12,207 nt of DNA from Chromatiales bacterium. Its GTDB lineage: Bacteria; Pseudomonadota; Gammaproteobacteria; UBA6429; Thiohalophilaceae. How positions within the stretch are numbered: the stretch's first letter is position 1; each line of letters opens with the position of its first letter. Shown here piece after piece: positions 7,323-12,207 of the stretch. The position numbers and the translations under genes were made by a program. The notes beneath the pieces were generated by a model. That model did no database searches and was not told the DNA's origin. It saw only the letters and a list, made by a program, of their open reading frames with translations. Where the stretch lies: the NCBI GenBank assembly GCA_027057985.1, contig JALUTJ010000275.1:1-12207 (forward strand), in the 5' to 3' direction.

Positions 7323-8531
7323 ATGAAAAAACCCGTTTTCACACAGATTAAAGGAAATAGCTCAGGCTATTGGATGTTACTTGCACTGCTCGGCGGATTT
7401 ATACTTACTGCCCTGGGTGCAACCTACTACATGGAACATGGTGGACACTATGTAACCGGCATGAGTAACAATATCGTCTGGGGTATGCCACACGTCTTTG
7501 CCGTATTCCTGATTGTTGCCGCCTCCGGCGCATTGAATGTTGCATCAATATCATCCGTGTTTGCCAAAACCGCCTACAAGCCACTTGCGCCATTATCCAC
7601 CCTGCTGGCCGTTGCCCTGCTTGCGGGCGGGCTGATGGTGCTGGTACTGGATCTTGGCCGGCCAGATCGTCTGATCGTCGCAATGACAAAGTATAACTTC
7701 AAGTCTATCTTTGCCTGGAACATCATTCTCTATAATGGCTTCTTCGTTGTTGTTGGTATCTACATGTGGACCATGCTGCAACGTAGTATGAACAAATACA
7801 GTAAAGTTGCCGGTTTCTCCGCCTTTATCTGGCGACTGATTCTGACCACAGGTACTGGTTCTATCTTTGGTTTCCTGGTTGCTCGTCAGGCTTATGATGC
7901 AGCCATTATGGCTCCAATGTTCATAGTAATGTCATTTTCCTATGGTCTTGCCATCTACATGCTGGTTCTGATGGCAAGCTATAAATGGACTAACCGTCCG
8001 CTTGGCGATGCTACTTTTAAGCGCCTGAAGAACCTGCTGGGTGTCTTTATTGCCGGAGTATTCTATTTCATCGTCGTCAAGCATCTGACCAACCTCTATG
8101 CTACCGAGCACCACGGTGTTGAAGCCTTTATCCTGCGTGATGGTGGTATCTATACCCAGATGTTCTGGTACGGGGTAATGCTGATTGGTACGGTAATTCC
8201 ACTGGCAATTATCTATCACCCTACTGTTGGCATGTCTCGATCTGCCGTTGGTGTTGCTTCCCTGTTTGTTATCCTTGGTGGTCTTGCCCTGATGTATGTC
8301 ATCATTATTGGTGGTCAGGCATACCCGCTGGTTCTGTTCCCGGGTAAAGAGGTAAGCAGCACATTCTTCGATGGTATGGTAAATAACTACGCGCCTACTC
8401 TCGCTGAAACCCTGCTGGGTATCGGTGGTTTCGCTGTGGCCTTGTTTATCGTTGCTTTTGCAGTGAAAGTTCTGCGCTTCCTGCCAGAATCCCTCGCTGA
8501 CGAAGCTGTCGACCCACATCACAGCAAGTAA
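7323..8531 (+). CDS. dsrP: DsrP, NrfD-type integral membrane subunit of DsrMKJOP
   Basis: The product is 402 residues, strongly hydrophobic with about ten membrane segments, for example 16-36, 52-72, 90-110, 130-150, 167-186, 194-217, 237-254, 278-297, 308-330 and 362-384. The motif LDLGRPDR at 109-116 is a hallmark of the NrfD/PsrC family. The family contains no bound heme in most members and passes electrons between quinones and a partner ferredoxin, here DsrO, whose gene lies just upstream. The gap of 47 bases before the start holds only a weak purine-rich ribosome site (AAAGAGAAG, about 7307-7315). The hydrophilic C-terminus (ADEAVDPHHSK) is probably cytoplasmic. A terminator-like hairpin follows the gene. 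Confidence 0.95.
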   Translation: MKKPVFTQIKGNSSGYWMLLALLGGFILTALGATYYMEHGGHYVTGMSNNIVWGMPHVFAVFLIVAASGALNVASISSVFAKTAYKPLAPLSTLLAVALLAGGLMVLVLDLGRPDRLIVAMTKYNFKSIFAWNIILYNGFFVVVGIYMWTMLQRSMNKYSKVAGFSAFIWRLILTTGTGSIFGFLVARQAYDAAIMAPMFIVMSFSYGLAIYMLVLMASYKWTNRPLGDATFKRLKNLLGVFIAGVFYFIVVKHLTNLYATEHHGVEAFILRDGGIYTQMFWYGVMLIGTVIPLAIIYHPTVGMSRSAVGVASLFVILGGLALMYVIIIGGQAYPLVLFPGKEVSSTFFDGMVNNYAPTLAETLLGIGGFAVALFIVAFAVKVLRFLPESLADEAVDPHHSK

Positions 8532-8554
8532 GCCTGTTACTATCGACCTGTTAT

Positions 8555-8582
8555 AAGGGTAGATCGCATGATCTGCCCTTTT
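8555..8582 (+). terminator. Terminator-like hairpin between dsrP and dsrN
   Basis: AAGGGTAGATC (8555-8565) pairs with GATCTGCCCTT (8570-8580) across a GCAT tetraloop, forming an 11-bp stem with one G-U pair. The end of the stem merges into TTTT (8579-8582). This is a short U-tract for an intrinsic terminator, so partial termination is more likely than a full stop. It would lower dsrN expression relative to the membrane-complex genes upstream. Confidence 0.55.
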
Positions 8583-8602
8583 AACGTTCTGGGAGGCCTA
8601 AA

Positions 8603-9997
8603 ATGCAGCGACTCCTTATCTCAGCCGCACATAAATCATCTGGTAAAACCACCCTTTCACTTGGCATCTGTGCAGCATTAACAGCCCGTGGCATCACGGT
8701 GCAGCCTTTCAAGAAGGGGCCTGACTATATCGATCCAATGTGGCTTTCACGGGCCTCTGCCCGTGACTGTCACAACCTTGATTTTCAGACCATGCCGGAT
8801 AATGAAATACTGGCGACTATCGAGCATTTCTCAACAGGTGCGGATATCGCCATCATAGAAGGCAACAAGGGTCTCTATGACGGTGTTGCTGTTGATGGCA
8901 GTAACAGCAATGCAGCTATCGCAGAACTCAGTAAAACGCCCGTGGTGCTGGTAATCGATACCAATGGCATGACCCGAGGCATCGCCCCGCTACTGCTTGG
9001 CTACCAGGCCTTCAATCAGGACATCAATATTGCCGGTGTTATCCTCAACAAGGTCGGTGGGCCCCGTCATGAGCAAAAACTCCGCGCTGTTATCGAAGAG
9101 TATACCGATATTCCGGTTATTGGCGCGGTACCACGTCTGGAAGAACTGGCGATTACCGAGCGCCATCTTGGTCTGATTCCCGGCAACGAGGTTGCGGATG
9201 CCAGACAAACCATTGATTTAATTGCATCACATATTGAAAAATATATCGACCTGGAATTGCTATTGAAAATAGCGGCTTCTGCCGAAGCACTTCCTGATAC
9301 AGACTACCAGATACCTGAAATTAATCGTCAAGCTGATATCCGGGTTGGTCTTGCCCATGATGCTGCCTTTGGTTTTTACTATCCCGGTGACCTGCATGCC
9401 TTCAGGGTTGCCGGTGCTGAACTGGTGGAATTTGATACCCTGAAAGACAGCGCCCTGCCCGAGGTGGATGCATTATTTATCGGCGGAGGTTTTCCCGAGT
9501 CATGGATGAAGGAACTGGAAGCCAATCACAGCCTGCGAGAGCAGATTCGGCAGGTCATTGAGGGCGGTATGCCCGTTTACGCCGAATGCGGTGGCCTGAT
9601 GTACCTGACCCGCTCAATCAGCTGGAAAGGACAATCTGCCGAGATGGTTGGAGCCATTAAGGCTGATACCATTATGAATAAAAAGCCTCAGGGGCGCGGT
9701 TATGTCTCGCTTTCTCGCTCTGGCGACTTTCCCTGGTCACATGCAGATTCGCATGATACCCGACTGGACATTCCGGCTCATGAGTTCCATTATTCCAGCC
9801 TGAAACAGGCAGATTTACTGGAAAATGACCCTGAAATCCATTTTGCCTATAAAATGCAGCGTGGCCATGGGATTACCGGGCACAAGGATGGCTTGATTTA
9901 TCGAAATTTGCTCGCAAATTATGCACATCTACGAGACACAAGCCGGTATCATTGGGTGGCAGAATTCGTTGAATTTATTCGACAGGCAAAAGGCTGA
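8603..9997 (+). CDS. dsrN: DsrN, siroheme amidase (cobyrinic acid a,c-diamide synthase family)
   Basis: The product is 464 residues of the CbiA/CobB family. The N-terminal P-loop domain starts with SAAHKSSGKTTLSLG (7-21), followed by the conserved FKKGPDYIDP (36-45) and IIEGNKGLYDG (84-94). The C-terminal class I glutamine amidotransferase-like domain has LFIGGGFPE (291-299) and PVYAECGGLMYLT (324-336), whose Cys329 is the likely nucleophile, and AHEFHYS (392-398) supplies the histidine. In dsr operons DsrN is thought to amidate siroheme to the sirohydrochlorin amide form used by DsrAB, rather than to act in cobalamin synthesis, although sequence alone cannot tell the two apart. GGGAGG (8591-8596) gives a good start. 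Codon use is less biased than in dsrE-dsrL (more CGG, CCC, CGA by eye), which fits lower expression. Confidence 0.9.
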   Translation: MQRLLISAAHKSSGKTTLSLGICAALTARGITVQPFKKGPDYIDPMWLSRASARDCHNLDFQTMPDNEILATIEHFSTGADIAIIEGNKGLYDGVAVDGSNSNAAIAELSKTPVVLVIDTNGMTRGIAPLLLGYQAFNQDINIAGVILNKVGGPRHEQKLRAVIEEYTDIPVIGAVPRLEELAITERHLGLIPGNEVADARQTIDLIASHIEKYIDLELLLKIAASAEALPDTDYQIPEINRQADIRVGLAHDAAFGFYYPGDLHAFRVAGAELVEFDTLKDSALPEVDALFIGGGFPESWMKELEANHSLREQIRQVIEGGMPVYAECGGLMYLTRSISWKGQSAEMVGAIKADTIMNKKPQGRGYVSLSRSGDFPWSHADSHDTRLDIPAHEFHYSSLKQADLLENDPEIHFAYKMQRGHGITGHKDGLIYRNLLANYAHLRDTSRYHWVAEFVEFIRQAKG

Positions 9998-10008
9998 TTT
10001 GATATAAT
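9979..10008 (+). promoter_or_regulatory. Possible sigma-70 promoter in front of dsrR
   Basis: TCGACA (9979-9984, five of six bases of the -35 consensus) and a perfect TATAAT (10003-10008) are separated by 18 bases. This puts a start site near 10015 and gives a leader of about 40 bases to the dsrR ATG. The -35 lies inside the last codons of dsrN. AT-rich DNA produces such matches by chance, but the quality and location are good. No bound operator is recognisable. Confidence 0.45.
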
Positions 10009-10053
10009 TGACTAATTTACTAGGTTATATCTCACTTACCAGAGGAAGTAAAC

Positions 10054-10389
10054 ATGATTACAGTATCCAAATCTGCAGCCGAGCAGATTAATGCGTCTGC
10101 AAAGCAAAGCCAGGTGGAGAACCTGAAACTGCGCATTGCCGCGAAGAAAAAAGAAGATGGCAGCCTCGAATACCTGATGGGTTTCGAAGATCGTGATCTT
10201 GATGATGATATCTATTTCGATAGTGAAGGCATCCAGATTGTGGTTTCTGCAGCCAGTTACGAATTACTCAAAGACACCGAGCTCGACTATGTGAAGCTGG
10301 ATGACCATGAAGAAATGCAGTTTATCTTCAAAAACCCGAATGACCCCAATTACAATCCGGGTGAAAGCGGTAGCGAACATCACTTTTAA
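10054..10389 (+). CDS. dsrR: DsrR, cysteine-free A-type (IscA-like) protein
   Basis: The product is 111 residues and resembles A-type iron-sulfur scaffold proteins (IscA/ErpA). It has ITVSKSAAEQI at the start, then LKLRIAAKKKEDGSLEYLMGFED and IVVSAASYELLKDTELDYV, the IscA-fold landmarks. It has no cysteine, so it cannot assemble an Fe-S cluster in the IscA manner. This loss is the known hallmark of DsrR, which in A. vinosum was proposed to act post-transcriptionally on dsr gene expression. Its place directly after dsrN agrees. AGAGGAAG (10041-10048) is a strong ribosome site. The C-terminal tail (about 95-111, NPNDPNYNPGESGSEHHF) looks unstructured. The next gene begins only eight bases after the stop. 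Confidence 0.88.
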   Translation: MITVSKSAAEQINASAKQSQVENLKLRIAAKKKEDGSLEYLMGFEDRDLDDDIYFDSEGIQIVVSAASYELLKDTELDYVKLDDHEEMQFIFKNPNDPNYNPGESGSEHHF

Positions 10390-10397
10390 AAAAATAC

Positions 10398-12035
10398 ATG
10401 CATAACATAGCCAGAAAAATTAATCCGAATATTATCAAGGTGGACTCTGATTTTATCCAGAGTCCACTTTGTAATACGGTATATGCACTTGGCTTTGTTC
10501 TTGTTCTAATTCTTGCCAGCAGTCTTACTGCCTATTTTATCGATAGCAGCCTGCTGCTTTACCTGATGCCGCCGTTGTTTGCAGTTGGCCTGTACCTGCT
10601 TTATCGTTTGTTGAAACAAGTTAGATATAATTTCCTCGCACCACTGAATAACCTGCGTATCTGGTCAGAAGAAATGCTTGCCGATAATCATTCTGCGCGA
10701 ATTTCAGTTAAGGGTCAGGGTGAATTTACCGAGCTGTTCAAAGGTATCAATATACTCAGCGATCGACTTGAGACCCTGACCCTGGATATGCAAAGCCAGG
10801 TACGAAAACAAACCAAACATATCGAACGTAAAACCCACTCGCTCGAAGTTATCTATGATGTTGCGGCCAGTATCAATGTTTCACGTGATCTCGATGATCT
10901 CCTGACCCGCTTTCTCTTTACCCTGAAAGACGTCGTTCATGCCCGCGCCGCAGTAGTACGTCTGCTTACCGAAGATGGCCAGATGCGGCTGGTCGCCAGT
11001 GTCGGTCTCGATGATGACCTGATGGAACGCGAACAGATCATTCCATCGAGTGAATGTCTTTGTGGTATCGCCTACAAGGATGGTGATATCCACTTCCAGG
11101 ATAATGTTGCCCGTTGTGACAAGATCATTGGCCGTGAGTTCTTTGAAGAAGACAATAAGAATATCGGTATGATCGCGGTACCACTGCAATATCGTGGCAA
11201 AACCCTTGGTGTTTATAACCTCTTTGTCAGTAACCGTGAATTCCATAACCAGGAAGAAATCGAGGATCTGCTCACCAGCATCGGTCGTCATCTTGGTATG
11301 GCTATCGACAAGGCTCGCTCCGAAGATGAAGCCAAACGCCTCTCTCTGATGGAAGAACGTAATCGTCTTGCCCATGAACTGCATGATTCCCTTGCTCAGA
11401 CCCTCGCCAGCTTACGCTTTCAGGTACGTGTTCTGGATGAAACCCTGCGTGGTGGTCAGGAGCCTGATGTCTGGCACGAGCTGGAGAAAATCGAGAACAA
11501 TATCGATGAAGCCTATTCCGAGTTGCGCGAATTGATAACTCACTTCCGTGCTCCAATTGACAAACGAGGCCTTATACCCGCGGTTGAGCACCTGATCGAA
11601 CGCTTCCAGTACCAGACTGACATCTCCATTTTCCTGCAAAAAGAATGGAATGTGCTACATCTGCCTGCCAGTATCGAGGTGCAGGCTCTGCGTATTATCC
11701 AGGAATCCCTGAATAACATACGCAAACACAGCCAGGCTCATACCGTACGTGTTATATTACGCAGCGATACCCAGGGTGACTGCAAGATCCTGATCGAGGA
11801 TGATGGTATCGGTATCAAAAACCTGCCAGATTCTGAAGTAACACTTGGTGATCACCTTGGTCTGAGTATTATGCATGAACGAGCCAAGCGTATCGGTGGC
11901 ACGGTCAAGATTGAAAGTGAACCCAATGAAGGCACTCGTATCCTGCTGGAGTTTGGACATTCCGAACTGCCATCAGAAAAACAGAATAAAACATCCGTGA
12001 CAGTAGCACCACCGGAGCCCAGGATTCTGCCATGA
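10398..12035 (+). CDS. NarX-like sensor histidine kinase (2 TM, HAMP, GAF-like, HisKA_3, HATPase)
   Basis: The product is 545 residues. Two membrane segments (about 27-47 and 52-72) are separated by only about four residues, so there is no periplasmic sensor such as the nitrate-binding loop of NarX. A HAMP-like region (73-127) and a coiled-coil linker (to about 150) lead to a GAF-like domain (about 150-305) holding Cys220, Cys222 and Cys240. The HisKA_3 dimerization motif HELHDSLAQTLA (326-337) carries the likely phosphorylated His329. ATP-binding boxes are ESLNNIRKH (436-444, N-box), EDDGIGI (467-473, G1) and LGLSIMHERA (487-496, G2). It overlaps the response-regulator start by four bases (ATGA). 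It occupies the position of dsrS in A. vinosum. No ribosome-binding site precedes the ATG (AAAAAAATAC), and GTG at 10440 is an alternative start. Regulation of dsr genes is only an inference from location. Confidence 0.9.
   Translation: MHNIARKINPNIIKVDSDFIQSPLCNTVYALGFVLVLILASSLTAYFIDSSLLLYLMPPLFAVGLYLLYRLLKQVRYNFLAPLNNLRIWSEEMLADNHSARISVKGQGEFTELFKGINILSDRLETLTLDMQSQVRKQTKHIERKTHSLEVIYDVAASINVSRDLDDLLTRFLFTLKDVVHARAAVVRLLTEDGQMRLVASVGLDDDLMEREQIIPSSECLCGIAYKDGDIHFQDNVARCDKIIGREFFEEDNKNIGMIAVPLQYRGKTLGVYNLFVSNREFHNQEEIEDLLTSIGRHLGMAIDKARSEDEAKRLSLMEERNRLAHELHDSLAQTLASLRFQVRVLDETLRGGQEPDVWHELEKIENNIDEAYSELRELITHFRAPIDKRGLIPAVEHLIERFQYQTDISIFLQKEWNVLHLPASIEVQALRIIQESLNNIRKHSQAHTVRVILRSDTQGDCKILIEDDGIGIKNLPDSEVTLGDHLGLSIMHERAKRIGGTVKIESEPNEGTRILLEFGHSELPSEKQNKTSVTVAPPEPRILP
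10437..10470 (+). other. Stem-loop inside the first codons of the sensor kinase gene
   Basis: AAGGTGGACTCTG (10437-10449) pairs with CAGAGTCCACTTT (10458-10470), giving a 13-bp stem with one G-U pair and an eight-base loop, ATTTTATC. It covers kinase codons 14-25, about 40 bases after the start and 48 after the dsrR stop. It could act as an attenuator or 3' end for the dsrR message, or affect kinase translation. No T-run follows (GTAATACGG), so intrinsic termination would be weak. The pairing is seen directly; the role is inferred. Confidence 0.55.
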
Positions 12036-12207
12036 CAAACTTACGCGTCTTATTGATTGATGATCATACCCTGTTCCGTGTCGGACTGGAGGGACTGCTG
12101 GCAAGCCGTGGTATCGAGATCGTTGCCTCGGTTGACAGTGGCTATGAAGCTCAAAGACTGGTTGATGAACTGCAACCAGATGTAATTCTTCTCGATATGC
12201 GTATGCC
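12032..12207 (+). CDS. NarL/FixJ-family response regulator, N-terminal part (truncated by window end)
   Basis: Fifty-eight complete codons of a receiver domain are visible before the window ends. Acidic-pocket residues Asp10 and Asp11 (LLIDDHTLFRVGL) and the phosphoacceptor Asp55 in VILLDMRM are in the right places, and the DDHTLFRVGL start is typical of NarL-type regulators. The DNA-binding LuxR-type domain would lie beyond the window. The ATG overlaps the kinase stop (ATGA), so the two proteins are translationally coupled and are cognate partners. The targets are unknown, and neither nitrate nor sulfur control can be read from this part. Confidence 0.9.
   Translation, partial: MTNLRVLLIDDHTLFRVGLEGLLASRGIEIVASVDSGYEAQRLVDELQPDVILLDMRM

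Noticed and set aside
7932..8522. 196-codon open frame on the minus strand inside dsrP
   Set aside because: The translation is a hydrophilic, low-information mirror of the membrane-protein codons of dsrP, with no family resemblance. dsrP itself is complete.
8568..8678. Short open frame starting inside the dsrP-dsrN hairpin
   Set aside because: It has no ribosome-binding site, runs out of frame through the start of dsrN and its product of about 36 residues resembles nothing.
8603..9997. Cobalamin biosynthesis gene (cbiA/cobB)
   Set aside because: The family is the same, but no other cobalamin gene is nearby and the position between dsrP and dsrR is that of dsrN.
10881..11384. 167-codon open frame on the minus strand inside the kinase gene
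   Set aside because: It is opposite the GAF and HisKA_3 coding region, which has clear motifs; no separate gene signals are seen.

Overview
This window is a nearly complete reverse dissimilatory sulfite reductase (rDsr) operon, read entirely on the + strand. It suggests a sulfur-oxidizing gammaproteobacterium that oxidizes stored or intermediate sulfane sulfur to sulfite. The reasons are the gene order (tail of dsrB, then dsrE-F-H-C-M-K-L-J-O-P-N-R, the order I know from Allochromatium vinosum), the presence of dsrEFH and dsrL, which mark the oxidative direction, and family-specific residues that fall at the expected positions (DsrE Cys78, DsrH Cys20, DsrJ Cys46). The species cannot be named from this stretch. 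Base composition is moderate and codon use is GGT/CGT/GAA-rich.

Layout. Positions 1-50 hold the last codons of dsrB. Positions 71-1213 encode the DsrEFH sulfur relay, and 1238-1573 encode its acceptor, the swinging-arm protein DsrC. After a GC-rich hairpin (1595-1616) come the membrane and electron-transfer genes: dsrM (heme b), dsrK (HdrD-like Fe-S), dsrL (cytoplasmic NAD(P)H:acceptor oxidoreductase), dsrJ (triheme c), dsrO (Tat-exported ferredoxin) and dsrP (NrfD-type membrane protein). A terminator-like hairpin (8555-8582) separates dsrP from dsrN, the amidase for the siroheme of DsrAB. dsrR follows, a cysteine-free A-type scaffold relative, with its own plausible sigma-70 promoter. The window ends in a NarX/NarL-like two-component pair: a complete sensor kinase and the first 58 codons of its response regulator, which overlaps the kinase by four bases (ATGA).

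How the genes work together. DsrE takes persulfide sulfur (from a TusA-type donor outside the window) and passes it through the DsrEFH hexamer to DsrC. The DsrC persulfide/trisulfide feeds DsrAB, which releases sulfite. DsrL accepts electrons at DsrAB and hands them to NAD(P)+. The transmembrane complex DsrMKJOP reoxidizes or regenerates DsrC and connects it to quinones and the periplasm. DsrN and DsrR support cofactor and post-transcriptional steps.

The main departure from the A. vinosum reference arrangement is at the 3' end. Where dsrS would be expected there is a two-component system whose sensor has almost no periplasmic loop and a cysteine-bearing GAF-like domain. A 13-bp stem-loop lies inside its first codons. 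I judge this junction the most worthwhile part to examine. The rest is a well-conserved, known system, and I see no mobile elements, tRNA/rRNA genes or CRISPR arrays.
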